This document shows, piece after piece, positions 37,181 to 50,100 of a stretch of DNA of 64,000 nucleotides (the stretch's first letter is position 1; the number at the start of each line of letters is the position of its first letter). The notes under the pieces were generated by a model. The model had not been told where the DNA came from and did no database searches. It worked only from the letters and a program-made list of their open reading frames with translations. The DNA lies in the NCBI GenBank assembly GCA_013399855.1, contig VXAY01003154.1, positions 64,106-128,105 of the forward strand, given 5' to 3'. The position numbers and the translations under genes are program-made. Origin of the DNA: Oxyruncus cristatus. Lineage: Eukaryota > Chordata > Aves > Passeriformes > Cotingidae.

Positions 37181-37429
37181 ACTTGCATGGATTTTGGCCT
37201 CTGAACAGAGCAACAGGAAATTTTGAGCAATGTGTTTTCTTAATAAGTCCAGCCTTGCTAACGATGGGGTCTCATGAGTCAAAGTGTTGCTACCCCTTCA
37301 CAGAATTACCAACTGGAGGTTCAGAATGAATTGAGAAGAATTATTTAGGGATTTGATGGTTGGGTGCAGCAGCCTTGGCTGCTAGAGGTAGAGATCAGGA
37401 TCCTGAAAGGAGGAAAGAAGGCAAAAAGT
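37181..37429. other. Short unassigned gap between two CR1 pieces
   Basis: I see no gene. The right part may belong to the following CR1, whose recognisable similarity starts at about 37430. Confidence 0.5.
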
Positions 37430-37850
37430 AGGATCTCAGGATTGCCCTTCAGGAGAACAGATTTGGGCCTGTTTAGGGTGTACTTGGAAGGGTACTGTAG
37501 GAATTGATTCTGTGGAGAACAAGAGTAGACTAGGAGAGCTGGTTGATTTTCTCAGACTACATCCTCCAGTCTCAAGAATTGTCTACTCCACATGCAGGAA
37601 GCCAGGCAGGAGACCTACAGGAATGAACAAAAAGCTCCTGAAAAATTCAATATAAGAAGAAAGGATAGAAAGGATACAAGAGATGAAATTGGTGCTAGGT
37701 GGCATAGAAGTATAGACATATTGTATTAATGTGGAGGGATAGGCTAGGAAAGCTTAAATCCACTTGAAGTTCAATCTGGCAAGAAACATGAAGGTAAATC
37801 AGAAGGACTTCCATACAGTTATATCAGCAACAAAAGGAAGGCTAAGGAGA
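37430..37850 (+). mobile_element. CR1 LINE ORF2, endonuclease-RT linker piece
   Basis: This matches the part of CR1 ORF2 between the endonuclease and the reverse transcriptase. Visible blocks are 'ctcaggattgcccttcagga', 'gtttagggtgtacttggaag', 'aggagagctggttgattttc', 'gactacatcctccagtctca', 'atgcaggaagccaggcagga', 'gaatgaacaaaaagctcctg', 'ggaaagcttaaatccacttg' and 'cagcaacaaaaggaaggcta'. In translation a stretch beginning MKFNLARNMKVNQKDF (37764 onward) resembles the CR1 Pol linker. Upstream stops and indels show it is a pseudogene. Similarity stops at about 37850 and resumes far downstream in CR1 coordinates. Confidence 0.85.
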
Positions 37851-38125
37851 GCAAGCTTTCAGATGACCCTAAATTGGGAGGAATTCTTGATAGATCTACC
37901 AGCCCTCCAGAGGAGCCTTTACAGGTGTAGGAATGGGCAGAGGTGTTTCCTCACAAATTTCAACAGGTCCTGCACCTGGGGAGGAATAATCAGATGATCC
38001 AATTGCAGGCTGGATGGTGGTCTGCTGAAAATCATCTTGGCATCCTGGTGTATCCCATGCTGACCAGGAGACAACAATGTACCCTCTTCGCAAAGAAAGT
38101 CCCTAGCCAAGGGCGAGGCATCAGG
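37851..38125 (+). mobile_element. CR1 LINE ORF2, post-catalytic piece
   Basis: Directly after the linker piece the sequence continues with 'agatgaccctaaattgggag', which corresponds to the DD-T/P-K-L-G-G region of the CR1 reverse transcriptase, broken in frame at the box itself. Further blocks are 'agccctccagaggagccttt', 'ggtcctgcacctggggagga' and 'catcctggtgtatccc', ending near 'caaagaaagtccctagccaa'. The fingers and palm segments that should stand between the two pieces, roughly 1 kb in a full element, are absent. Part of the same copy as 37430-37850 by position, orientation and order; the deletion is inferred. Confidence 0.82.
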
Positions 38126-38504
38126 CCTAGAATAAGCTAATTCAGGTGCTTGTTAACAGGGAGGGGGGGGAACCAACGAAAGCCTCAAAAATGAAAAACA
38201 TGTCTACAGAATTGTGCTTCTCTAAAGATATTTCCTTCCTTCCGCACTCTCTAAAATGCCATGTCAAAACCTCTAGGTGTGAGCGAGTACTTGAATTCAT
38301 CTGTACTGACTTTCATTATCTTGGAAGACAGGGTGGGTCACTTATTAATATTGCCCATCCTCTACCTCTGCCTTGTAACATTTGCATCTGTGTTATGAGT
38401 GGTGGAGTATACCCTATGCACCATTTTAACACAGCCCGCTGTTGCACATTTGCAAGTGCAATATTCGTTGCATTAAAATTGTCTTGGTTCTGTAAAATAA
38501 TCCT

Positions 38505-38543
38505 CCTCCAGGATCGTATAGTTAGTTATTTGTATCCTGGAGG
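38505..38543. repeat. Inverted repeat, 10-bp perfect arms
   Basis: Arm CCTCCAGGAT (38505-38514) and arm ATCCTGGAGG (38534-38543) are exact complements around a 19-base loop. As RNA it would form a short stem-loop; the stem is shorter than that of a typical microRNA precursor. Function unknown. Confidence 0.75.
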
Positions 38544-41190
38544 GCTTTCAGATCTTCATTAATATTTATATTCTCTTTCTATCACAATTCCCTTTTAATT
38601 GCTAATTGGGTCCCATATTCCATGGCCTAAAGCATACCCTGAGCAGATTGTCTGCTTGGTTCTTTAACCCAGATTGCAAAACCATACTGTCTATATTCCA
38701 TTTCCCACTTTACAGAAGATCAGTATTAACCTGTTGTTCCTTCCCGAGCTGGTCACCTCCATCTGATGGGCTGTGGTGGAAATCTTTTGTTCTTGTGACA
38801 AATTCTCTTTTATCCCTCCTGGGAAGAACTTCAGTTGTCCTGGCAGTGAAATCTGGAGAGGGGCCCAATCTCATCTGCTTGATTAAAAGTGTAAATCTCT
38901 ATGAGTGAAAGGACATGCTTTTACTCAGAAATAGGTGGGGGATTAATTTTCAGAGTCTTTCACTGGAACATGCTTTTCAGAAACACAGGCTTGACAAACA
39001 AACAAGAACTAAATCTCAGGGAGGAGCTGAAATGATGTTTGGAGAATCAAACATAATACAGTCATGCATCATCTGTGGTTGCTAAGGGAACCAGCTTTGG
39101 GATCCTGTCTGTGGGATTCTTCAAAATCATCAAAGGAGACACCACTGGTGTCTGATCTTTACAGCAGTAGGTGGCTTAACTGGCAATTGCTTGCTCCTTT
39201 TCACAGGGACAGTCAATATATTAGTTTTCTTCCAGAAGGAGAAATATCATCAGAAAATGGTTGCCTCTGCAAGGTGGCTGCTGGACCATCTGTCCCAGCA
39301 AGCAGCACCTACACTCCCACAGGAGCAGCAGTGAGTGAACCAGATACAACACTTGCTCTGCAAAGCTTTCAGTCCTAAAAGTATTCAGGTTTTGTGCTTG
39401 ACGGTGTAAAACTTCATGGATACGTGGTGTTAAAAAACATCGTTGGTATGGTGTCCAGCTGTGAAGGTCATTGCTGATTTCCCCTGATCCCACCTGCCTT
39501 ATACCTATATATATGTAAGGTGCTGTATTTAAAATTCCATATGCTTGGTATTTTAAAAGAGAATTATTTGGGAATCTTTCTTGCTTTGTTGCTAAATCTG
39601 CCTGTGTTACTTTTCTGTGTTTAAAGGTTTTCTGCCCATTTGCTATCACCGAGTCATCTATTCTGCTGTTGTCTTCATTTCTGGCACTCGTTCATCTTCC
39701 CACAACCTCGTCTTACTAACCTGCTCATCAAGTACTGCTCCTAATTTCACCTTTCCTCTCAACTCTTCCCTCTTTCTTTCTGCTTTTCTCTCTGTTCACA
39801 GCTTTTCTTTTTCCAATACTCTTCTCATTTTTCTTTCTTCTCCTTTTCTCTCTTTTCTGTTAACGTGTTTAGTACATGTCTTGATGGAGGTGACAGGAGA
39901 GAGTGAAGAATAGAATGAAAATAGGACAAAGGGAAGGTAAAAAGAAGGGCTGTATAGCTTTTCAGGCTGATAACTGGACTTTAGAAAGCTTAAGAAGAGT
40001 TTTAGACTAACTGAATTTGAAAGCTTTTACAGTCCTAGGTGGGGAAAAGGTGAAATGGCAGCATGATTGCTTTGGGGACCAGGACAGTGTGGTACAAAAC
40101 AAAATGTTTGGTTTTGATACGAGCCCTTGGGTGAAATTCCTTCTACTGATCTGACAATTAATAGCTGGGACTGAGTGTCCTCTCTCTTATGAGAGCTTAG
40201 AGGTATGGCTTTAGCTATAATGGTGCAATTAATTTTTTATAAATCACTTACATAATCTGAAGGTATCCTAGGATGACTTTCTAGTCTGCTGGTCAGGACA
40301 ATAAGTGTACTCCTATGAGAAGATACCTTTCCTGGTGTGAAAATTATCTTTCCGAAGTGAAGCAGTGATGATGAGCAACTGAGATGTCTAGCAATCCCCT
40401 CACCTTTTTCTCTTATCTTCCGTGACAGTGCTTAAAATGGTCTCCTGAAACCAGCGACATCAGCTGTTCTCAAGCAGAAGAGCGATTAGCCCTGACCTTC
40501 TACTTCTGTATGAGTGTTCAAACACCTGATCTGTTGAAGAACTCTACCTCTGCTCTACCTCTGGCCCTCAGGCAAGTACATGAAGCTGGTCCTGAAAGAA
40601 ATATTTTTAGGATGATTTGACAAATTCTCCTCCAGAGTTGCAAACTGACTTTGAAAGAAAGGTTTGTTCTGAAGTTTTGCGGTTTCTGAAATCCACTTTT
40701 TGGGTGCATAGGGTGTGTTCAAATTTGTGTGTGTTCAAGTTTATGATGAAAAATAACAGAAATATGGGGGGGAAAAACCAAAACAGACAGAGAAGCATAA
40801 ATTGTACCTGGCCCACCCAGTAAAAGTTTCATTATTTCATTGCTCACATGTGTTTCTACAGTCTGCTCTTGGAAATAAAGGGACAGGAACTGGGATTTGT
40901 CATCATTTACTTTTAGACAACTTTTCTACACTTGGACCATATAATAGTGCTGGGAACAAAGACAGTTTGCTATAAGGAGTCTGAAGTTGTTCTCAGTTAT
41001 ACAGGCTTTTCTCTGATTCCTCTCTTGACCTGCTCCTTCAAGCAGAGGTTGAGAGAGGATGGCTGAATTCTCTGAATTTCACTGTTCAGGATTCCAGAGA
41101 ATGCCCTGAATGTGCCCTAATTTCAGCTTTCAGCTTCCAGGTGCTGTTGTCTGAACTCTCTATATGTTTGGGGTTGGGGAGCTTGGTCTA

Positions 41191-41212
41191 TTTTTTTTTT
41201 TTTTTTTTTTTT
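41191..41212. repeat. Poly-T tract (T22)
   Basis: Twenty-two uninterrupted T, the longest homopolymer in the window. It would suit the tail of a minus-strand retroposed sequence extending to the right, but I cannot identify a source for the following sequence. Confidence 0.9.
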
Positions 41213-41639
41213 AAGTAGAAAGTAATTGCAGCAAGAGGAATGAATTGTTCTGGGCTGTTCAGAGCAAGGTGTTACCTGGTGTGCCTCTTGGGTGTGCTGT
41301 GTCCCAGACTGAGCCTGCACATAGCTGAAGTCATTTTCCCCAAACACAGCAAGTAATGCTGTTGATGTTATTACTATGATACAGTGTTTAGACATTTATA
41401 AATCAAAATAACTGATCTCTCCATTGGCAGAGTGTGGGTTAAGCATAACAAACAATGAAATGGATGTTTATCTTTTAAGAAAACCTGTACAGCAGAACCT
41501 TGCCTGTTTCCCAGGCAGGACATGAGAATAGTTACACGTCTATTGTGTTACTGGAGGTGAACAGCGATTTTCTGCAGCCACCCTCTGATAGAAACTGAAG
41601 AGTCAGCAAAAGTAAAATTTTCCTTAGGGAAATACAAAA

Positions 41640-42115
41640 TATGATGGTGGGATGCATTAGGATTCTGTTAGCGAGAAACCCTCATGGGAGTTTATTTGAG
41701 ATACTGCCTGTAGTGTTCAAGACAGCTTGCACAGGAGTGATGGCTTTAGGCAGGAATAAGGGCAAAGAAAGATCAGCAAGAAATTGAAGAAGCTATTTTA
41801 CAAGGCAAGGCTGAAAATATGCCTTATTTATCAGAGCTAAGGCAAGACCAAGTTCTCTTTAAATGAGGACAGGAAAAATAACAACATAAACTAAGGACAG
41901 TAATTTCTTTGGATAAATTTAAACTGGAAATGCTGTCACTGAGGATCTGGAATGGATGTCTCAGAGATATTGAAGGTGTTAAAGAAGGTAACTATTTTAA
42001 GTTACCTACCTTGATGTTAGCTGTTAAAAGGAACTAAATGACCAAATGTTTTCTATTCAGGATCTCAAGTATACTCAGTTTAAAATAGACTGAGACCTCC
42101 AAGGAGTCAATATTG
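41640..42115 (+). mobile_element. Possible ancient CR1-like fragment
   Basis: The order of motifs resembles the ORF2 end and 3' part of an old CR1. There is a 'gagatactgcctgtagtg' block, then 'gaaattgaagaagctatttt' and 'acaaggcaaggctga', then a 'gaggacaggaaaaat' block, and later 'ctggaatggatgtctcagag' with 'gatattgaaggtgtt'. Divergence is so high that a profile search is needed. Boundaries are rough and there are no open frames of note. Confidence 0.4.
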
Positions 42116-42732
42116 TTGAAATTGAACACAAAAAGAAATAACAGATTAAATAAAATGTTTTGTACTCTGAAAAATTAGTGGTCTCAAATGACAACCTTAA
42201 TGCATCACCTCTTTTCAATCAACTGTTTTTTGAATTTCATTGTTATCCACAATTTTAGATTTATTATCTATAAATACATAATTATGTATATATTAACATA
42301 TATGTGTATCCATTTATTCCAATAACTGATGGAAACTAATATGAAGTATCAATGTTTCCTGTGAAGCAGAAAATCCAATTTCTTCAAGACTGAAACAATT
42401 GCACAGTATTTATGTGACTTGGGCATCAAAATTGCCTTGAATTTATTCTCCTTTCAGTTTCAATTAGCTATGGGGTTGTCTTACCATAAACGCTGCTGAT
42501 CTGTAACTTTACAAGTTTCTTAGCAGAACCTTGGAAAGTGAGAACTAAAGACTGTTTTAAGTTTTGTGACCTTTTGTTGTCAAGTCTGTAACTCAGTATC
42601 AATATCTGTGTATGTAGATTGTATTAATTTTGTCGATATGGCATGACCCTAATACACTTTCAATCACCAGTCAGAAGAGGAAAAGGAGCATTGATGACCC
42701 TTAGTCATCAACCCTGAAGGCTGGGGTTTTCT

Positions 42733-42845
42733 TTAAAAAAACCCCAAGACTGAAAAAAACCCCGAAACAAAACAACAAAAACAAAACAAAAACCCCAACC
42801 AAACAAACAAAAAAACCCACCAAAACAGCCACTCAATCAAAACCA
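42733..42845. repeat. A/C low-complexity tract
   Basis: About 110 bp made of A runs broken by CCCC or single C (for example AAAACCCCAAG and ACAAAACAAAAACC). On the other strand this is G/T sequence with four or more GGG/GGGG runs, like the tracts at 20957-21019 and 47081-47153. Confidence 0.85.
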
Positions 42846-45800
42846 CTATTGATATAGATAATGATTTGGCTTATTATTTGCTTTCCAGAAGTATGCATTA
42901 CTTTTCAGAGATGGAAAGCTCTATTCAGAGAACTTTGCAACACACTTACCTTACTTGTTGCTTTGGCTTTTATCTCACTATTGTTAAGAACAAACTCTGA
43001 GAAAAGAACTAGACAAAAATGGACTGTAATGAGCATGAAAAGTTGTCCTGGTTTTAATCAGTTTTCAAGAGTGAGTAGAAGAGTTTGAAATATTTGAATG
43101 GCACTTTATATGCATGCAAACATTTAAAATCAAAATTAGTAGATTTGTCTTTTGGTTAAGTAGTACTTAGTTATCAGCTGACATGTCTCTTGCCAGTCCA
43201 TAATCCTTGGTTTGTAATTTTTTTGGTTCTTCTTAAAAATCCCTTTTGATTACACTTCCTTAATCAGTTGATTATTAAATTCATTACTTTCCCCATTGAC
43301 CCTGGCCCGTCTAGCCTTTCCATAGTGAAGATTCATAATTTTGAATTATCTGTACCATAATTAGATTGTGTATAAAAATGTCAAAATTCTGCATCACCCA
43401 ACTCTCTTTCTAGGGAATGAAATATCTATCAGACACTCTGGGAGCTCTCTGTCCTTCTTAATTTTAAGCAGAGGATGCTTTATGGCAAAACTGAAACTGG
43501 GGATTGTTAGCCAAAATCTTCTCAGAACAACTGATTATTCTTAGGAAATCCCATGTCCGTAGCTTATTCTGTGTTTATCTTTCTTGAGATCCACTTGTCC
43601 TGATGCAGCGGGAGAAAAACACCCTTTCTGGTTTTGTTAAATGAAGTGTTTTGTATCCAAACTCATTATTTGGCATGCTCATTGAAGAGCCCAGCTAGTA
43701 ATCCTCTTTCCTATTTTTAAATGTAATTAACTTGGAATTGAAAATTCTAAGTAGTTGTTCATTAATATTATCCTCTTGTTGCTTTGTCAGGACAAGTAAA
43801 ATTCTTGCATAATTCACTGGCTGCACCTCTGGGCTGTAACTGGGTATAGCTGAGCTTCCTCTGGTTTCAGGCAGATTTTGTACTCACCGCTGTCCGTCAT
43901 CACTGTTAATAGCACAGAAACCTTTCTGGTTGCCAAATTGTTGAGTCTTTGTTCATAAATGAACAATTTTGGGGGCAGTGAAATGCCACTGAAATGTAAA
44001 CTTGTAGCAGAAATTACCCTTAAAGTATGTTGGAAAGTAAGATAGGCTGGAAGAGTATGGAGAAGAGATGGATGAAGAGGAAACAGTATCTTTGCTCCCT
44101 TGCTTCCCTTCCCATGGGATACCTTCAGCAGCTTGAGGAACAGCAATTCAACACTTAAAGAACATGGGGAAAAAGGCAAGAGGTGAATCCAGAGAAAGAG
44201 AATGATAACCACTTTATGGGACCAGTAAATGTATATGTCTCTATTAGTCTGTGACTGTCTCAATCATTGAGTGCTCTCTGTTCATAAGGAACAGTTGAAT
44301 TTCTCCATCATTATGGAAGTTAAATTTCCCGATACCTCTCTAAGATACACACCTATGGAAAAGGAAAAATCACTTCTGATGTGTGTTATAAACTACTTAC
44401 TTCAGTAGTAGAAGGTCATACAAATGTGCACAGGGACATAGGTGGATCTAATGATATGGCAGAATAATAAATAATTCTTTCAAAAAATTGAGTAGTTATT
44501 TGAGATTATTGTCTATCAAAAATTTTAGGGGACAGAAATGAAACATTAGTAGATAATTGCTTTTTATGCCTATAATTATGCTGGATTTCTCACAGGAACA
44601 ACAGGCTTAATTTAGAAAGGCAAAATATTTTTAAATGCAATCTCTCTCTCTTGAAATGCACACACACCTGTGGACATGCACATGCTATATTATGTACTAC
44701 ATGTTTTGACTTTTGCTTCCAATTATCAAACCTAGAGAATTTGTATATTGTGTAAAGCTTAATAAAAGTGTTTGTGATTGTGACAAAATACTGGATACGA
44801 CATTGCCTTTTTTATCCCTCAGCTCTTACTTTGTTTGTTGTTTGGTACTTTCTGAATTGAGATCAAAATCAAAGCAAAAAAAAAAGTAAATGTATGAAAT
44901 TACCCAAAACAAAAGTCTTGCCCATTCTTTTAGCCAGAGCCGTCAAGCTGGGATATTAACTAGTCAACAGCTATTAGTATAATCTACTTTGCAAGTACCT
45001 GCCCCTGAGATGAGGCACACAGGAATATGTAATCACAGCCAGGGGACTGAGATGGAATTAAGGCAGGAGCTGCCAGCACCATGTGCCACTGCATGGTTCA
45101 CAAGCTGCACAAATTAAGTTTCAGGCCCCTCACAAAAGCCTAGCATTTAGCCTACTCCATGTAATATCATCAGGGAAATTGTTTCTTGCCTGTGTGCACT
45201 TACACTCGAGCAAAGCACGCGGTACAAAACATGTAATACATTTTGTGGTTACTGAAGAAAGGAAAAAGGGAAGGCAGGTAAGTGAACTGTCAGTCAGAGG
45301 CAGAAAGATCTGGCTGTTATCACTTTTGTTACTGATGCTGTTACATCTGCCAAGTTCCTCCTATTCTTTGTGCTCACTCAAGGGTGAGGGCACTTAAAAT
45401 ATGAAAATAGGAATCTGGACTGTGTATTAAAAGCTGCATATTTATGTGCCTGTTTGTGGTTGCCTCTTCTGTCCCCTGTTGCTCTTTGCAAACATTTCTC
45501 TGCATATTTTAATAGTAAGTTTTGGTGAAAGCATTGACAGAGTTTATTATAGCCCTGCTTCTGAAAAGAAATCACTATAGCTTGGAGCTAAGTAATTTTC
45601 ACTGATCCTGTTGAAGATGTTTAATTAACATAAATCAAAATAAACAACAAAGCAAATATATGATGTTTTATCTGCTTAGATGCGTGCATACACTGTAAGT
45701 TTTTCTACACTGAAGGCATAAGGGAAGACAGTCTTACTAAAATAACTATGGAGTTGAAAAAGTAGAGGTGGCTACTTGTATTGTGGGCATTTTTTTTCCA

Positions 45801-47080
45801 AAAAAGATCACGTGTACAGAAAATATTTTTGTTGTTTGCACAGTACAGGTACTGGCCATTTGCTCTTTTGGACCAAAACGCTTTGATTTCAATTAAAGTG
45901 GCACAGTGCTTTATGTTTAGTGCACTGGTGCAGCTAAGTCTGTATTACACTGAAAGTTTTGGGGCAGCTGGGAAGGGAAAGCAATATAGGAGTCGAAACA
46001 TGGAGCTCCTGAGACTACCTTAGTCCAGCAGAGGCTCCCAACTGCCTCATCTGGGTTGCTTCTGGTACCTTGGCCTCAGTCCATCAGGTAAGCAAGCTTG
46101 AGAAAAACATGCTTTGGGTTTTTTTCCTCTTGTGAATCTACTAGATGTAATGTTGGGCTGTTTGGTGTTTTGTAATATCGCTGAATCATGTTAAAACAGG
46201 AATGCTTGGTACTTCTAAGCTCCCTTGTTCATTCCTGCTTTCATGGTGTCTCTGACAGGAGCTGATCTGTGATCATCAATGTTGCATAGGAACATCTTTA
46301 TACTAGCTATGGGGTTTTTAATTTTGCTTGTATAATGGGAGAATGAACACTTTTTTTGCTGTTTTCTAGTTCTTCTTGCTGAAGATTTATGCTGGTTTGC
46401 TGTAATCTCTTTTTGCCTCTGTTATCAGTGGTGCTGTTAGAGATGATACTGTAGATGAGGCTCAGGTGGCTGCTGTGTTTTGTCAGGTAATCTGTGCTGA
46501 CAGAATGGAGGCTGAGGCTGGATCAGACCAGATTTCCCCATAGTTTTGATGGTTTCCATAGCTGGGAGTGGTTGGGTGTGGTTTGGAGTACCTTGGTGCC
46601 TTAGGAAGCCACTGGCTCACAGAAAAGCCCTTCAGCTGTTCTTGGCCAATGCCGAGAAACTGAAGGATCCCTCAGTGCAAAGAAGATTTTTTTAATCTGG
46701 GATAAAATAACCTTTGTAGCCCCATTTCAGAATTGTTTTCACCTGTTACTTTAGCCCAAAGCAAAACAGTTGGTCTGTTCTCATTCCTGCCCCCTGCTAC
46801 ATTTGCTCATAAAAATACAGGGGTTATCTTTCACGTTGCTCTTGAAGGCATTTGATATTTCCCAAGAAAGCAAAGGCAGACGTTTTCCTGGTCTTGATGG
46901 AACTGCTTCTAGGCAGCGAAGAATCATTCCCTCTGGAAAGATCTCATTTCATGGCTGAGAGAAAACCTTCTGAAAGTTACACCATCTGTAAACTATCCTT
47001 ACCTTAAACTCTCCAAAATAACGAACGAGCCCTTTATAACTTTGAAAGCATTACGCAGGGGGAGCTATTTTACATTTCTG

Positions 47081-47153
47081 TCGGTTTGTTTTTTGGTTTT
47101 GGGGTATTTGTTTGTTTGGTTTTTTCCTATTATTTTGGTTTGATTTTGGTTTC
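47081..47153. repeat. G/T low-complexity tract
   Basis: T runs with GG to GGGG interruptions over about 70 bp, of the same style as the 20.9 kb tract. Confidence 0.8.
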
Positions 47154-50100
47154 AATCAACAGTAAATGTCCAAAATCAACTTGAGTGTCTAGAAGTGACC
47201 TTGAAATTAGGTGTGCAAAATACACAAAAGATATTTGTAATACCACTTGTGCATGCACTGAAACAGGTTATGCAGCAGATGTTATGGGTTTGGTTTTTTT
47301 CTGAGATATATCTTCTGTTTTGCCCAATATTAAAATATCATTTTGGAATATCGTCGTTATTTGTACCTGGAGTCATAATAAACAAACAGTATATTAGTGA
47401 ACAAATTTGTTAGTAGGTTGCTTTACGCGTTTGTTTTCTACATGCTTAGGCTACTTCATCCTTTTTGTTGGATGCCTGGTTATAAATGGAAGCTGCAGTG
47501 CAACAGACAAATGTTAAAAGACAGTAATGGGATTATGCTGGAAGTGAAAATGAGAGAACTAATATGGTTGGGTTGGCAAAAACTATGCTGGGAGATTTTT
47601 CTCTTTTCAGTTAAGATTTATAATAATGAAGTGGAGAGAACAGTGTAAAGGAACAGAGAAAGCAGAAAAAATGTCTCATTAAAATGCCTGCATGAATTCT
47701 AATGTAATTCTCTATTAGCCTATTAAGACTTTCTGAGCTGACTAAACTATTTGACTAGGGACACTTTTTATTCTTTATAATAACCAGTTATTTTAACTGG
47801 CAGCAAAATTAAAATTTCTGAACTCATGAATTTGTTGAAGAGAGGTAAATGTGGTTTGCAAGGTTTTTCCCAAGTAATTCTTATCTTGAAAAGAAATTAT
47901 GGAGGATCATTGGTGGATGGTAAAAAGAAGACAAATTCTAGTGCAGTGTTTAGATAGTGGCTTATGCTAATTTAAATATAATACAGATATTCCTAAACTG
48001 ATTTCTAATTTGGCTTTTTTTGATTCTTCTGACGTAATTTTGCATGAAAACATGGATTGTGGGATGCTATAGGAAGCTCTGTCTGCCATTTGCACAGTGT
48101 TTCTCAGTTCTGTGAGCTACGACTGGGGTTTCATGGCTGCTGGTTAAGTCATGAGTCAGCTGTACTGCCCGGTGAAAATTACATGGCAGGATCAGGTTAT
48201 CTTTTAAGTTGTCATTTTTAATGAACAGTAATGTGTTTTATTTTTTAAGAGTGGTCTGAAAATGTCAGGCTTCTGACATAGGAAGGTGCAGCTGTGTGTT
48301 TAACTCTGTTTTTGCTGGGGAGGGGGGTGTCAAAGTTAGTTTTTCTGTTGCCATTTGGTTTTGCTTTGCTGGTTGTTAAAACTGCAGCTGTTATAATTGG
48401 CAGTTTCCAAAGAAACAGTGAATATCTGCAGAAGGTCCTAAAATAACAGTTGTTCTGTTTTAGTGTATAATTTCCCCCCTGAACTTCTACAAGTTGGTCT
48501 TAGAAGCACTCACTTGATTTAAGGCTGCATTCAGTTTTATGCTGAACGTCTGACAACTTCTTTTTCTGTCTCTTTACGCCAGAAGAGATTTATTTGTTTT
48601 TATACAAATAGGCAATTTTATAAATATAATTTCTGTGCAGTTTTGTGAAATGCAAGAATACAGATCATCTCCTGCTGCATATACTTACATGTATTTCTAA
48701 CATAATCTGAAATCTAGAGTCCTACTAGTTGTTGTTCCTGACTGTTGGTTTAAGTGACATCTTGATGGCAGATACAAATGACTTGTGTTCAGTCTTGTGA
48801 AAATGCTGGAGGTTCATCTTACCACGTAGGAAATACTATCTTTACTGAGGAAGTCAGATGCATTTAAAAAAAAACCTTGATATTTTATTTTTCAACGCAA
48901 TGAACTCCTGTCCGAGTCAGTGTGTTCCGATTAATAGCAATAGGGCTTCTATTTTTAAGGTGTTAAGATTAATTTTTCTAAACAAGTAGTATTGTAGGTT
49001 GCATGGACTGTAATATTCTATAACCAATTACTCTCTATCAGCTGGCTCTGTGTGAAAGACTTTTTGGACGGAGTACAATGTAAATATTAGCTTAGGAAAA
49101 ATGAAATAAGGCGATAAGATCAGAATAATAGAAAACCTAGCATAAAAAGCATCAGAACAAGATAATTATAGTGCCATTTTTAGTAATTTAGTGTCAACAA
49201 TAAGTTATTATTTAATGTTCTTCAGAAATTGGATTGTGCATCATGAAAGAAATGTATAGTCATCAAAATAGAAAACTGGAGGGGAAGAAAATAGAGGAAA
49301 GTATATATACATAGGCATTCTCCATTCAGAATTTAATCATGTTGTATTTGCTTTCTGGCATATAGTCTCATAAGCTAATTCAATATTGTACCTTAATGAA
49401 AAGGAAAGAATAGTTCCAGGCAATAGAAAAGGTCCGTGAAATTTTTACCTGAAAAAAAAAAAAAGTAAATGGAGAAGTAGAATTAACAAATTAATTTGGT
49501 AACAGAAGCATTAACCCATACAGCAACTGAAGATGTGGGTAAACCTGTGGGGTAATAGTGATGACCATGACCTGCTAAAACTTGAAAGGCAAAAAATGCT
49601 CTCAGTTGTTTTAAACATTTGGCTAAAATCTGTTACCCAGCCTATGCAAAACATTTGTTGAGCCCAGTCATATCCCATGCTCTTGCAAATTCCTGGAAAT
49701 CACTTGGCAAAGTGCACTTGGGCTTCTAGGAAGGTTTCTTTAGATGTGTGTTTTAATACATCGTAGTTTAGACTTCCTCCTTTGCTGGTGAAAGAGATAT
49801 CTGGCACATTTTTTTTAAAAATGATAGTTTGAAATTTCTGCTTTCATGTTACAAATTTCTCTTTAACAGTAAATGGACAAATAAAATATAAGAGTAGTAT
49901 ATAATATTTTATTTGCATTCCTTCCATCTGGAAGTTTTACAGTTGAGATGAAAACTGTACATGAAAAATCTCAGTAGAAAATAGCCTTCTAGAACTTTGG
50001 GGAATCCTTTACTGTAGGCCTAAGCTTAAAGATTTCTGGTTTGTAACCAAAAGAATTGTTCATGAACCAAAGAATTAGCAAAGCTGCAAAATAAATTTAC

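Larger units (their letters stand above)
38126..41639. other. Unique non-coding stretch
   Basis: No gene recognised. A hairpin with perfect 10-bp arms lies at 38505-38543 and a T22 run at 41191-41212. A C/T-rich stretch at about 39700-39860 gives an open frame of low complexity that I do not regard as coding. Confidence 0.65.

Noticed and set aside
39617..39913. 98-codon frame rich in Ser, Phe and Leu
   Set aside because: It lies on a C/T-rich tract, which gives hydrophobic Ser/Phe/Leu-rich translations without being a gene.
43814..44263. Longest open frame of the window, 149 codons, minus strand
   Set aside because: No domain, signal peptide or family resemblance. It is roughly the longest frame expected by chance in 64 kb of six-frame sequence, and a donor-like GTGAGT inside it has no convincing acceptor.
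45083..45397. Open frame of 104 codons with an internal CAG|GTAAGT donor
   Set aside because: The upstream acceptor is weak and the translation is low in distinctive features. It shows nothing beyond a chance donor site.
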